Of a DNA stretch of 64,000 bases, positions 46,990-55,574 are shown piece by piece; position 1 is the stretch's first letter; every line of letters starts with the position of its first letter. This DNA comes from Chitinophagaceae bacterium. Its GTDB lineage: Bacteria > Bacteroidota > Bacteroidia > Chitinophagales > Chitinophagaceae. Below the pieces are notes generated by a model, which had not been told where the DNA came from, did not search any database, and was given only the letters and a program-made list of their open reading frames with translations. The stretch is from assembly GCA_023229465.1 (NCBI GenBank), contig JALNZE010000008.1:74651-138650 (forward strand), in the 5' to 3' direction. Both the position numbers and the translations under genes were made by a program.

Positions 46990-48108
46990 TTATTCTTTTG
47001 GTAGCCCCGAAAGAAGTAAGAACTCTTTGAGAGCAGGATTATTCAAACAGGTTTCAACAGTTATAAGATCGTTTTTGTTTTCAATCTGCCCGCTCATTTT
47101 AACTTCCCTGGAACGTCTATACTTCCACAAAATATCTTTATATGACGGCAAAATGAAGGCCATGATTTTACGAAACAGGATTCTCGATTTATTATGCAAA
47201 GTTTTCTCATGACTTAATTGAGCGATGATTCTATTTTTGATATACTTTTCTAAAAAAATATTAATATTTTTCTCTACTATTAATTTTTCGGATACTTCAA
47301 TTGAACTGTCTTGTATAATAGACCGGATTAAATTAGTGTAATCTTCAGAAAGTCGGCTACTTACTAATTCATGAAAAATATCTTCACCGCCATCCCCTGC
47401 ACTAGTGCCGAGCTGGCGGATATAGGAAGAGGAATTTTTGTCGAAATACACAGAGCCTGCACATAAAACTCTTAAATGGAAGAAAAGTTCTGTAGATAAA
47501 AGTGAATTAAAACAAATATCAGCATTTTCAGTTGCTGCATTATGAAGAGCATTTGTTCTGAAAACTGAATAATAAGTAACATTATAGAAATCTGTAGCTC
47601 TTTTTATTCTTTCTGCAGCCTTAACATCTTCTATGTTTCTGGGGGCATATCCGCCCTGTTCAGGAAATATATATTTTGGGCTTCCAAAAAGGTTGTTGCT
47701 GCTTTTCTTCATGTTAGGGGAAACATAGAAAAATCCAACACGTCCCGAGGCCCCAACAAAACTTTCATTAAAATTTAAAAAGCTAATACTTCTAGCTATG
47801 CCTTCAGGAAGTAAGAAATCATCATTATCAGAAAGCATTACATATTTGGTATTAATTTTATTAAGGGCATGTTCAATTTTTCTATAATACTCTTTGTAAC
47901 CTGCATCGTTATATAGCTCATGCTGATAGCTGATATTCGGAAAATTATTTTTATCAGCAAGAATTTTTACAATTATATCATTTGGCTGCCCATCTGCTAT
48001 ATATATATGATAAGGCAGCTTAATAGCATTTGCATACCATAACCAGCGAAGTGTAAACAGATCTCGACCTTTTGTGGTCAATAATATTGTCAAATCAGTA
48101 TTATACAT
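46990..48108 (-). CDS. Family 2 glycosyltransferase (TIGR00180-like)
   Basis: The 372-residue protein has the GT-A opening DLTILLTTKGRDLFTLRWLW and a strong metal-binding motif MLSDNDDFLLPEGI near residue 98. This is the N-terminal style of TIGR00180 glycosyltransferases. The C-terminal half is helical and basic without membrane helices. It stands first after the flippase, so it is expressed early in the operon. Donor and acceptor are unknown. Confidence 0.78.
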   Translation of the reverse strand: MYNTDLTILLTTKGRDLFTLRWLWYANAIKLPYHIYIADGQPNDIIVKILADKNNFPNISYQHELYNDAGYKEYYRKIEHALNKINTKYVMLSDNDDFLLPEGIARSISFLNFNESFVGASGRVGFFYVSPNMKKSSNNLFGSPKYIFPEQGGYAPRNIEDVKAAERIKRATDFYNVTYYSVFRTNALHNAATENADICFNSLLSTELFFHLRVLCAGSVYFDKNSSSYIRQLGTSAGDGGEDIFHELVSSRLSEDYTNLIRSIIQDSSIEVSEKLIVEKNINIFLEKYIKNRIIAQLSHEKTLHNKSRILFRKIMAFILPSYKDILWKYRRSREVKMSGQIENKNDLITVETCLNNPALKEFLLLSGLPKE

Positions 48109-48141
48109 TATTCTATAATCAAAATGGGTAAAAATTAATGC

Positions 48142-49935
48142 TTAACTGTTTTTTTCATCTCTTAGATCAGGCAACAATAATCCTAAGGATGGTTGATCCG
48201 GGATTTTACCATTGTTTATCTTATATATCTTATCACAGTTCTCTAAAGTAGAAAGCCGATGTGCTACAATTAGAATGGTTTTATCTCCCTGCAAAGCAGA
48301 AACAGCTTCCATCACACTTCGCTCAGTAGCAGAATCCAAAGCACTGGTGGCCTCATCCAATACCAATACTGCCGGATCGTGGTAAAGTGCCCGGGCAATA
48401 CCTATGCGTTGACGCTGGCCACCAGATAGTCGTACACCTCTTTCACCAACAAAAGTGTCAAGTCCTTCAGAAAGGCTTTCTACAAATTCAACCAATTGTG
48501 CAGCATTAATAGCCCGTTCAACAGCAGCATTATCTATTTGATCATCTGGAATCCCGAAAGCAACGTTGCGTCGTAATGTGTCATCAGTGAGGTAAATTGA
48601 TTGAGGTACATACCCGATTTGATCTTGCCAACCGCGAAGGTTTTTTTGAATATCATAGCCATCAACTAAAATTTCACCCTTATCTGGCGAAAGAAGACCG
48701 AGGATGGCATCTACCAATGTACTTTTACCTGAACCGCTGGGTCCAATAAAGCCAACAGACTCACCTTTTTTAATTTCAAAGGAAACCCCATCAAGAGCTT
48801 TCTTATTCGCATTTAAATAATGAAAATCAAGTTCTTTTATTTGCAATCTATTATTAAAATAAAGTTTAACTATAGGTTGAGATCCAACTAAAGCCTTGGA
48901 ATCATTATTCAACTTAAACTCGTCATATAGTACATTTACTACCGGCTCTGTATATCTTATAGACTGCACTGCTCCCATAATACGATTGACAGATGGAATC
49001 ATTCTGAATGCTGCTGCAACAAATACCCCAAGAATGGGAAGCAACAAATCTAACGGCTTGTTTTGAATTACCATTGAAACAATTAATCCTGCTAAACCTG
49101 CTACTGCCAAAAGTTCTAAATACAAACGGGGAATCAATGAAAGAGTAGTCATTCTTACCTGAACCTTCGCAAGTTCATCCATATGTGTGGAAAATTCATC
49201 CAAAAAATAATCTTCCCTTCCCATAAGCTTTATATCCTTTACACCACCCAACCCCTGCAATAAATGTTGATTGCTAAGACCTACATGAATTTGTCTTCTT
49301 TCTCCCCATTCTAGCAATTTATTTTTGGTAATTCGATGAAATACAAAAGCCGCTAAAGCTAAAATAGAAGTCACTACAATAGCCCCCAATGGTTCAGCTA
49401 TAATCAATATAAAAGCGACTCCCATTACAACAGAGAATTCAAGGGTTAAACTGATAACCGCCATCGAAACGTTGGTAAATTGATTAATCTCGCTTTGTAT
49501 ATTTCGAAGCAGCTCGGCAGAATTCCGTTGCAGATGAAAAGTATATGGTTGACGTAAATAGCCAAAAAACAATTCCTTACTCATATCAGCTGATAAATCA
49601 AAAGAAAATTTACTTTGCCTCCAACTTAGAAAAATTAAAAAAATTGCTTTAATCAAATAAACAAATACCAAAATTGACATGCCCCATAAAACTAACTGCA
49701 CTTGCGTTGGATTGCCAAGTGCTTTTAAAAGGGGTTGGAGAATCGGGAATTCTTTTCCAATATTTGATTTGAGCATTAGTCCAAGGGCAGGAATCAATAT
49801 CCCCAAACTGGCCATTTCAAAAAGCATTCCAACAAGGAGCAATACCGATAAAACAAGTAATTGTCGCTTTTGCTTGTGTGATAATAAATAACTTAATTTT
49901 CCAATTAAGGTAATCTTCCTGGGAGAATTATTCAT
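48142..49935 (-). CDS. PglK/MsbA-like ABC transporter, half-size flippase
   Basis: The 597-residue protein has an N-terminal six-helix domain (residues about 25-320) fused to an ABC ATPase. Walker A is GPSGSGKST at 398-406, the Q-loop is in YVPQSIY, the signature is LSGGQRQR at 503-510, Walker B is AVLVLDEAT at about 521-529 and the H-loop is VAHRLST. It resembles the PglK lipid-linked oligosaccharide flippase. No MATE-type Wzx is encoded in the window, so this homodimer is the likely translocator of the undecaprenyl-linked repeat across the inner membrane. A small hairpin lies just upstream of its start. Confidence 0.85.
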   Translation of the reverse strand: MNNSPRKITLIGKLSYLLSHKQKRQLLVLSVLLLVGMLFEMASLGILIPALGLMLKSNIGKEFPILQPLLKALGNPTQVQLVLWGMSILVFVYLIKAIFLIFLSWRQSKFSFDLSADMSKELFFGYLRQPYTFHLQRNSAELLRNIQSEINQFTNVSMAVISLTLEFSVVMGVAFILIIAEPLGAIVVTSILALAAFVFHRITKNKLLEWGERRQIHVGLSNQHLLQGLGGVKDIKLMGREDYFLDEFSTHMDELAKVQVRMTTLSLIPRLYLELLAVAGLAGLIVSMVIQNKPLDLLLPILGVFVAAAFRMIPSVNRIMGAVQSIRYTEPVVNVLYDEFKLNNDSKALVGSQPIVKLYFNNRLQIKELDFHYLNANKKALDGVSFEIKKGESVGFIGPSGSGKSTLVDAILGLLSPDKGEILVDGYDIQKNLRGWQDQIGYVPQSIYLTDDTLRRNVAFGIPDDQIDNAAVERAINAAQLVEFVESLSEGLDTFVGERGVRLSGGQRQRIGIARALYHDPAVLVLDEATSALDSATERSVMEAVSALQGDKTILIVAHRLSTLENCDKIYKINNGKIPDQPSLGLLLPDLRDEKNS

Positions 49936-49951
49936 ATTTGTTCAACTGCTT

Positions 49952-49974
49952 AACTGAAATACTCTATTTCAGTT
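49952..49974 (-). promoter_or_regulatory. Hairpin just upstream of flippase start
   Basis: A perfect 9-base inverted repeat (aactgaaat and atttcagtt) with a 5-base loop lies 17 bases before the flippase start codon in the 160-base gap after the wzz gene. It has no T-run, so it is not a standard terminator; it may affect translation initiation or be chance. Confidence 0.35.
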
Positions 49975-50095
49975 CTTAGATTAAATCACCTATCGAATTC
50001 ATTATTCAATGAAAAAAGATAAATCATGATTGCGTATACATTTACAGTATAATCGGCCTGCTGTTACTCCAAAAAACAGTTCTCTATGTAACAAA

Positions 50096-51190
50096 TTAGA
50101 TCTCAGTTGTTTGTTTTTTCCACCAGCTACTACCAATCAAAACAACAAGTGTGATAAACCCTGCAAGGACCCCTCCTGCAAGTGTTGATTTTCTCTTGCT
50201 TACGCTTTCCTTCAATAGTGGCAGAATTGGCCTATCTATTATCTGTATTAATGGTGTTTCTTTCCTTACAGTTACTCTTGCTAACTCGAGATTTTTAACC
50301 AGTTCTGTTAAAATAGCGGTATTTGCCTGAACATCCACCTGACGTCTTGCTGTGGGTGTTCGTTGAACATTAAAAGCAGGATTTAAATTATAGGTATTAT
50401 CATTAGCAATTGCAACTCCAGTAATTGCATTATTTAATTCTACACGAATGGAATCAGCCTGTTTTTCTAAAATAGCAAGATTTAACTTTGCCTTCTTGCT
50501 CTTGGTTTCAATATAAAAATCGGATACTTCTTTGGCCAGTATTTCAGCAAAAAATTTGGAGAACAATTGATTTTGGGATTGTACATCAATAGTAATGATA
50601 GATATTTTCTTATCTTTTTGTGATACATTTAGATTGTTTGCTATGAGATTAGAAAATATCATGCCTAATACACTATCCTGCTCCAAAGTAAATTGATCCC
50701 TGCCAGTAGTTGGCAAAAATTGCAATTGCCTGTTTACATCTGGGTTTACCTCCCATTTTTTTCTCCATCCGTTATTCTGAATATACATTTCCGCCAAACT
50801 GATTTGCTTTTCTTCCACAATTACCGGATTCAATAGTGACTGTTCTACCAATCGTCTAGACTTCATCAACTCGATAAGATTAGCTCCGCTAAATGCTCCT
50901 CCCGCACTTGTACCTAAATCCAACCCGAAAGAACTTGCCAGACCCAAGGCCCCACCCAAGCCACCACTTCCGTTTTTTTCATCTTCAAGCGCAAATGTCA
51001 GGGTTGCGGTATAAATAGGTTTCTGCATATAGGCATACCCAAATCCAATAACGCAGCCAATAAACCCCATCAAAGTGAGAATTATCCATTTACTCTTCAG
51101 ATAAAGTAACCATCCTTTGAGTTTTATTATTACCTCTTTGATATCAATTTCATCAGAAGAATTATTTTGATTTTCTATATTTTCAGACAT
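50096..51190 (-). CDS. Wzz-family chain-length/co-polymerase protein
   Basis: The 364-residue protein has a cytosolic N terminus, a first membrane helix at about residues 33-56 (WIILTLMGFIGCVIGFGYAY), a long periplasmic helical region and a second helix at about 335-357, the Wzz/PCP layout. There is no C-terminal tyrosine kinase domain, so it is a PCP1-like protein, not a full Wzc. It regulates glycan length with Wzy and contacts Wza. It directly follows the Wza gene by 17 bases. Confidence 0.85.
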   Translation of the reverse strand: MSENIENQNNSSDEIDIKEVIIKLKGWLLYLKSKWIILTLMGFIGCVIGFGYAYMQKPIYTATLTFALEDEKNGSGGLGGALGLASSFGLDLGTSAGGAFSGANLIELMKSRRLVEQSLLNPVIVEEKQISLAEMYIQNNGWRKKWEVNPDVNRQLQFLPTTGRDQFTLEQDSVLGMIFSNLIANNLNVSQKDKKISIITIDVQSQNQLFSKFFAEILAKEVSDFYIETKSKKAKLNLAILEKQADSIRVELNNAITGVAIANDNTYNLNPAFNVQRTPTARRQVDVQANTAILTELVKNLELARVTVRKETPLIQIIDRPILPLLKESVSKRKSTLAGGVLAGFITLVVLIGSSWWKKQTTEI

Positions 51191-51207
51191 TATTTGGAAA
51201 AGTTTAT

Positions 51208-53667
51208 TTATAACTTTAAGATAGCAATCACCACCCCCGCCAAACTCGCCACCCCACTCGCGATACCGATCATTTCCCCCGCACTGGATCCTTTCCGCTC
51301 AGCCCGTTTAGGCACCACCAACTCACTCCCCGGCAATATTTTAGGATAGGATTTGAAAAATAAAAAATGTTTGGCCGAAGCAGCCTTCCCATTCGCATAC
51401 ACCACATACGCTCGTTTGCGCAGGGCATAAGCGCTAAATCCGCCTGCCGCGCTTATATAATCACCAAACCGGCTATTGGGCTGGTAAGGTACCTGGGTTA
51501 CCAATAAAACCTCGCCACTCACTTTTACCTGGGCATCAAATTTAGGTATCACTAACTCATCTCTTGCCTTGAGTACCAGGTCCTCAATGCTACCGGGACT
51601 TTTCACTATCAGGTTCAGATCAAGCGGCACTTTATCATAATCCCTTAAAATTTCGGCGGCTGTAGCATCTGTAGAATCCTTAACTGTTTTTTGCAATCTT
51701 TTAACGGCTTCCGCGGCTTTCTCTTTGTCTTCTGCCGACTTATACCTTTTTAAATAAGCGCCCTCAGGAAAGGCGTCAGGGGTATATCCTCCCGCCCGCT
51801 TCAACAAATCACTAACATGCTCATTCCTACTGCTTAACGCATAGGGCCCGGGATATTGCACCTGGCCTGTTACCATAACCGATTCCGGTATGGTATACCC
51901 GGCTTTACGCCGGATGGTAATTACATCAAAAGGTTGTAAAGGAATGGCAGCGGATGTGGAGCTAAGGTCCCCCTCATTAATCTCCGCATAAATAATGGCG
52001 CTGGCACGGTTATCTGTGAAAGCAATACTATCGCGTTTAAGTAATCGGGCTATTTCAATATTTTTATACGCCGCATCGGTAAAGCCGCCTGCCTGTAAAA
52101 TCAGGTCTTTCAAGGTTAGTTTTTCTACATATTCATATTGCCCGGGTATGCGAACTTCTCCCTGGATGGATACTTTAAAAGAATCGCGCAGGTCCAGTAC
52201 AGAAGTGATCATTACCTCATCTTCTCTTTGTAAAAGGTTATTGTTTGCCTGGTCGCCTGCCAAGGCTTTTTTTACGTCAAAAGAAAGGATTGACCTGGTT
52301 AGGTCTTCCTGCAAACGGATGATCTGTCCGCGGCCCGTATAGGCATCTTCTTTTAATCCGTCGGCTTTACGGATCAGTTCAGCAACCGTTAATCCCTGCT
52401 TTAATTGATATACATCCGGGCGAAACACAGCACCAGATATGCGCACCCTGTTTTGAAAACGGTTTAAGATTTTAGACGTTACAAAAACATCACCCGTTTG
52501 TGGTTGGTAATTACCGTAACCAGCCGACTCGAGATCCTGCACTTTTCGCTCTGTTGCACTGCGCTGGAATATTTTTACCGATGCCTGGTAGGCTGTATCT
52601 GTAAAGCCGGAAGCAAAATCTAATATATTGGCAAAACTTTCACCCGGCAATACTTCAAAGATACCCGGACGTTTTACCTGCCCTTGTAGTTCTACTCTTT
52701 TTTTATACGCTGGGATACGTATCACGTCATTGTCCTTCAACCCAATATTATCTGTTTGATCGCCATGCAATAACAACCTGTACAGGTCTATCTTGCGTTC
52801 CAGTTTATTACTGCGCACCAATTCAATTTCGCGGAAGCTGCCAAAAGCAGTGGGGCCACCGGCTATGTATAAGGCATTGAATACGGTTGATAAAGAAGAC
52901 AGGTTAAAATTACCCGGCCGGTTACTGCCAATGATGGTTACTTTAATACTGCGTATTTTACTAAGGGTTACCGATATTTTAGATCCGCCCGATTTTAAAT
53001 AGGCATATACCCCATTGCCCATCACGGTTTTTATTTTCTGCGTGGCCGCTTCAATGGTTAGTCCGGCAACCTTTACCTGGCCCACATTGGGGATAGATAC
53101 GAAGCCTTCGGAGGACACTAATAAATCGCCATTGTATTCCTGTACACCATATACTGATACTAAAATTTGATCATCAGGGCCAAGGATATAGTTTAGCGGG
53201 GTGGCCAGTTTCATATTGGGTTCGAAACTGGGGGATACACTGGTGTATAATTCTGAACCGAATATTAATGGATTGATTAAGGGTCTGGCTTTTCTCTCTC
53301 CATAGTTTTCTGTATCTAATGAATCGGAACTATTGCCTGTTTTTTCAGCGGATGGCTGATCTGTATTTGATTTTAATTTCCCGGTACCTGTTTTATCAGC
53401 CGTGTTTGTAGCAAGCCTTTGTTTCAGCTTGGCAAACTCGGCCGGTGCCATTCCTTTGGCCAGGGCCTGTGGTTCGGCTTGCTCAATGGTTAGGCCGGCG
53501 CCGGTTAACTGGGCTTTTAGTTTGACTATGTCCGCATCACTTAATTGATCTACGCGTACCTGGCTAAGGTCTTTGCCTTTTAGCAGGTCCTGCGATTGCA
53601 GGGGTTGGGTGAGCAGGAATAGGCTTAGAACGAGGAGAAGGGTTTTCAGGAAATGTTTTTGATACAT
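51208..53667 (-). CDS. Wza-like polysaccharide export protein with multiple SLBB domains
   Basis: The 819-residue protein has a signal peptide (residues 1-26, KTLLLVLSLFLLTQPLQSQ), a Poly_export domain with LNYILGPDDQILVSVYG near 156-172, and about five repeated SLBB segments such as KVSGEVLLVTQVPY and GQVKRPGIFEVLPGESFANI. It ends in a hydrophobic helix (GIASGVASLAGVVIAILK). It forms the outer-membrane or envelope-spanning pore for glycan export. It is first in the minus-strand operon and visibly richer in G+C than the sugar genes. Bacteroidota Wza homologues are commonly about 800 residues, so the length fits. Confidence 0.9.
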   Translation of the reverse strand: MYQKHFLKTLLLVLSLFLLTQPLQSQDLLKGKDLSQVRVDQLSDADIVKLKAQLTGAGLTIEQAEPQALAKGMAPAEFAKLKQRLATNTADKTGTGKLKSNTDQPSAEKTGNSSDSLDTENYGERKARPLINPLIFGSELYTSVSPSFEPNMKLATPLNYILGPDDQILVSVYGVQEYNGDLLVSSEGFVSIPNVGQVKVAGLTIEAATQKIKTVMGNGVYAYLKSGGSKISVTLSKIRSIKVTIIGSNRPGNFNLSSLSTVFNALYIAGGPTAFGSFREIELVRSNKLERKIDLYRLLLHGDQTDNIGLKDNDVIRIPAYKKRVELQGQVKRPGIFEVLPGESFANILDFASGFTDTAYQASVKIFQRSATERKVQDLESAGYGNYQPQTGDVFVTSKILNRFQNRVRISGAVFRPDVYQLKQGLTVAELIRKADGLKEDAYTGRGQIIRLQEDLTRSILSFDVKKALAGDQANNNLLQREDEVMITSVLDLRDSFKVSIQGEVRIPGQYEYVEKLTLKDLILQAGGFTDAAYKNIEIARLLKRDSIAFTDNRASAIIYAEINEGDLSSTSAAIPLQPFDVITIRRKAGYTIPESVMVTGQVQYPGPYALSSRNEHVSDLLKRAGGYTPDAFPEGAYLKRYKSAEDKEKAAEAVKRLQKTVKDSTDATAAEILRDYDKVPLDLNLIVKSPGSIEDLVLKARDELVIPKFDAQVKVSGEVLLVTQVPYQPNSRFGDYISAAGGFSAYALRKRAYVVYANGKAASAKHFLFFKSYPKILPGSELVVPKRAERKGSSAGEMIGIASGVASLAGVVIAILKL

Positions 53668-53731
53668 ATTTTTATAGAAAAGATTAATAATATTGAGTTT
53701 CTGACTGTTAAAGATAGTATGGAATACGCTA

Positions 53732-53760
53732 TTTTTCGATCACGCTGAAAGTACAGTCCA
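53732..53760. repeat. Dispersed repeat flank, copy 1
   Basis: The sequence tttttcgatcacgctgaaag and following bases to gtcca occurs three times, at 53732, 53971 and 54743. It always abuts, or lies close to, the palindromic repeat that begins with gattgcttcg. It forms part of the leader upstream of the Wza gene. Confidence 0.8.
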
Positions 53761-53930
53761 TAGATTGCTTCGTATCCTCGCAAAGACGGCCCTGGCGGGG
53801 CCTTTGCAAGGACGGCCCTGGCGGGGCCTTTGCAAGGACGATGCCCCCTGGCGGGGCCTTTGCAAGGGCTCGCTACCGGTGCATTGCAAAGCAATGCGAC
53901 GTCTTTGCGAGGATACGAAGCAATCTGTGG
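53759..53930. repeat. Palindromic repeat R2 copy 1 with internal tandem units
   Basis: The 172-base element has inverted ends of about 30 bases (agattgcttcgtatcctcgc and its complement near 53908-53928). Inside are three tandem units of 26, 26 and 30 bases sharing ctggcggggcctttgcaag (53785-53810, 53811-53836, 53837-53866). These are followed by gcattgcaaagcaatgc, itself self-complementary. The same ends and core occur at 54517, 55896, 56904, 58268, 58364 and 61235. Frames in it give arginine/proline-rich peptides on both strands that I do not regard as genes. Confidence 0.9.
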
Positions 53931-53970
53931 GTCGCATGGTTGGGTGTTGGAATTATGGAAACCGCTCACA

Positions 53971-54000
53971 TTTTTCGATCACGCTGAAAGTACAGTCCAC
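53971..54000. repeat. Dispersed repeat flank, copy 2 (cuts HEPN remnant)
   Basis: This second copy of the flank sequence (cgatcacgctgaaagtacag) ends at 54000-54001, exactly where the reading frame of the HEPN remnant loses family similarity. It is preceded by gggtcgcatggttgggtg and ccgctcaca, which also occur beside the third copy, so a larger unit of about 70 bases is shared. Confidence 0.8.
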
Positions 54001-54001
54001 A

Positions 54002-54103
54002 GAAAGACTCTTTGTCTGAAAAATCAGTTGTATACAATATAATCTTCTCTATACTTTCTAAAACAGTAAGGAGATGCAATATGTTTTTATTAGAATACAA
54101 CAA
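54002..54103 (-). pseudogene. Truncated HEPN (DUF86) toxin remnant
   Basis: In the frame one base off the preceding MNT gene, the minus strand reads ILHLLTVLESIEKIILYTTD then FSDKESF. This closely resembles the N-terminal helix of DUF86-type HEPN proteins, which partner MNT nucleotidyltransferases. Initiation could be a TTG at 54103 or 54100 overlapping the MNT stop, as is usual for such pairs. After about 34 codons the sequence passes into the dispersed repeat at 54001 and the rest of the toxin, including the Rx4-6H motif, is gone. The antitoxin gene is intact. Confidence 0.7.
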
Positions 54104-54395
54104 TCCCTTCTTTTTGAATATGTGATTCTATAATCGGCTCTACGTGATTTTTGGAGACTAATTCTATTTTCCGGTCCTGTACTAAATGGCTGATAAACCG
54201 CGCCAGGTTTTGCAAACGCATGAGTGGCATTGTTTTTCCGGGTACCACACCATACAATAAATCTACATCGCTTTCTTCCCGCTGGTTATTGCGGGCATAA
54301 CTGCCAAATAACACCAAACTCTCTACGCCAAACCTCTCTTGCAGGAAGGGTTTGTTTTGTTGTAGAATTTGGATAAGGTAATTGGTGGGGAGCAC
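54090..54395 (-). CDS. MNT-type nucleotidyltransferase (orphan antitoxin)
   Basis: The minimal nucleotidyltransferase has LVLFGSYARNNQREESDVDL, giving the GS-x10-DxD pattern of MntA antitoxins, which in known systems AMPylate a HEPN toxin. I start at GTG 54395 (LPTNYLIQ, 101 residues), because the longer open frame to 54695 is translated repeat R2 plus a second repeat and has no family similarity. Its HEPN partner survives only as a fragment directly downstream. It lies between two R2 copies. Confidence 0.75.
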   Translation of the reverse strand: MLPTNYLIQILQQNKPFLQERFGVESLVLFGSYARNNQREESDVDLLYGVVPGKTMPLMRLQNLARFISHLVQDRKIELVSKNHVEPIIESHIQKEGIVVF

Positions 54396-54440
54396 GCGTT
54401 GGTCTTTGGAATTTTGGGAAACGGTTTGGGCTTTTTTAGG

Positions 54441-54466
54441 GCCACAAAGGCTCGAAGGCACTAAGG
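54441..54466. repeat. Dispersed 'cacaaaggctcgaaggcact' repeat
   Basis: A 26-base stretch (gccacaaaggctcgaaggca then ctaagg) matches a short repeat type I know from many Bacteroidota and other genomes (variants of 'ccacaaaggcacaaaggcac'). Only one copy is in this window, so the assignment is from memory. It sits between the MNT gene and R2 copy 2. Confidence 0.45.
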
Positions 54467-54516
54467 TATTTAGAAAATTGTTGTTATATTTTTTTGAATC
54501 CCTCTGAAATTCGTGG

Positions 54517-54702
54517 CACAGATTGCTTCGTATCCTCGCAAGGACGGCCCTGGCGGGGCCTTTGCAAGGACGGCCCTGGCGGGGCCTTTGCGAGGACGAT
54601 GCCCCCTGGCGGGGCCTTTGCAAGGGCTCGCTACCGGTGCATTGCAAAGCAATGCGACGTCTTTGCGAGGAGTTGCGAGGAACGAAGCAAAGCAATCTGT
54701 GG
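54517..54702. repeat. Palindromic repeat R2 copy 2 with internal tandem units
   Basis: This copy has the same left end (cacagattgcttcgtatcct), the same three tandem units (54543-54568, 54569-54594, 54595-54624) and the same gcattgcaaagcaatgc core as copy 1. Its right end carries an extra 'agttgcgaggaacgaag' duplication. It is followed by the gggtcgcatggttgggtg flank and, at 54743-54772, the third copy of the cgatcacgctgaaag flank. Confidence 0.9.
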
Positions 54703-54742
54703 GTCGCATGGTTGGGTGAAAGTATTTGTAATACCGCTCACA

Positions 54743-54772
54743 TTTTTCGATCACGCTGAAAGTACAGTCCAC
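54743..54772. repeat. Dispersed repeat flank, copy 3
   Basis: Third copy of the tttttcgatcacgctgaaag flank, continuing into gattgcttcgta, so here flank and R2 end are joined as at 53732-53770. No gene is recognised in the remaining bases up to the toxin gene at 54880. Confidence 0.8.
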
Positions 54773-54879
54773 GGATTGCTTCGTAAAGAAGCGCCCAAAA
54801 CCTGTTTTCCCAAAGACTAAAGACTAATAGCCAAAGACCTGTCCTCCCAAAGACCTTCTTTCCTAACAGTTAATTACAT

Positions 54880-55185
54880 TCAATACTTCTTCTTTGGATG
54901 CATGGAAGTATGAAATACTGAAACAATTTGAATTAGTTTCCCTTTCTTATTTATTCTGTAAATGATAAGAAAAGGGAAAACAGGAACTGGTGTTTCTTTA
55001 TATGATTTAAAGCGGGTAGGGTATCTTTCCGGAGTCTGTTCAATTTTTCGGATGCGGGTTATTACTTCTTTTAAAAAGCGGTCACCCAAGCCTCTTTGTC
55101 TATCTTCATACCAATTCCATGCTTCGCTAATTTCTTTTTGGGCACGGCTGGATAAAACAGCGCTGTAAGCAGGTATGTTACCCAT
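54880..55185 (-). CDS. RelE/ParE-type toxin
   Basis: The 101-residue protein has SSRAQKEISEAWNWYEDRQ, GLGDRFLKEVITRI, ERYPTRFKSYKETPVPVFPF and a final VVSVFHTSMHP-like end (IVSVFHTSMHP), the ParE fold pattern. It is encoded directly after an 84-residue antitoxin with an 8-base overlap. ParE toxins poison DNA gyrase, and related RelE forms cleave mRNA; which one applies cannot be seen. Both genes look complete. Confidence 0.83.
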   Translation of the reverse strand: MGNIPAYSAVLSSRAQKEISEAWNWYEDRQRGLGDRFLKEVITRIRKIEQTPERYPTRFKSYKETPVPVFPFLIIYRINKKGKLIQIVSVFHTSMHPKKKY

Positions 55186-55432
55186 ACTTTTTTTTCCGGA
55201 GCTTGCTTACTGAAGTTTCCAGTTCATCAAGGGTATAACCCTTATCCGTTCCGTTTTCAAGGGAATGGAAACGATGGTTAAGTTCAGCAGTAAATACTTT
55301 GTCTTCCCACCATTGTTTTGTCTGGTCGATTTCATCTTCAAGCAATTGATAAATTGCATTCAGCTTTTTATTATCGGCCACCCGGATGAAATCATATAAT
55401 TTATGCCGTATGGCTAACCCTGAATTATTCAT
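55178..55432 (-). CDS. Antitoxin partner of ParE-type toxin
   Basis: The 84-residue acidic/helical protein (MNNSGLAIRHKLYDFI ... LDELETSVSKLRKKKYG) overlaps the toxin gene by 8 bases in the usual antitoxin-first order. Its LYDFIRVADNKKLNAIYQLL region and the C-terminal E-L-x3-V-x-K-L-R motif are typical of small Bacteroidota antitoxins. No DNA-binding fold is obvious. Assignment is from size, order and family resemblance. Confidence 0.72.
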   Translation of the reverse strand: MNNSGLAIRHKLYDFIRVADNKKLNAIYQLLEDEIDQTKQWWEDKVFTAELNHRFHSLENGTDKGYTLDELETSVSKLRKKKYG

Positions 55433-55574
55433 AGATTAAATTTACAAGAAATAGTGGAAAACCGGTCTTTGGGAATTGGTGGGGAGCATTTATGATTATT
55501 TTCTTAAATAATTGATGAAAGGTTACTTACTTAGATGCTTGTTTCGAAAACGCTAATTTCTTGAGATCGCTGAA

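Noticed and set aside
53785..53866. Tandem units resembling a CRISPR array
   Set aside because: The units are contiguous with no unique spacers and differ in length (26, 26, 30 bases); they are the core of a palindromic repeat.
53646..54820. Several arginine/proline/glycine-rich open frames on both strands
   Set aside because: They are translations of repeat R2 and its flanks, recur in several frames, and show no protein-family similarity.
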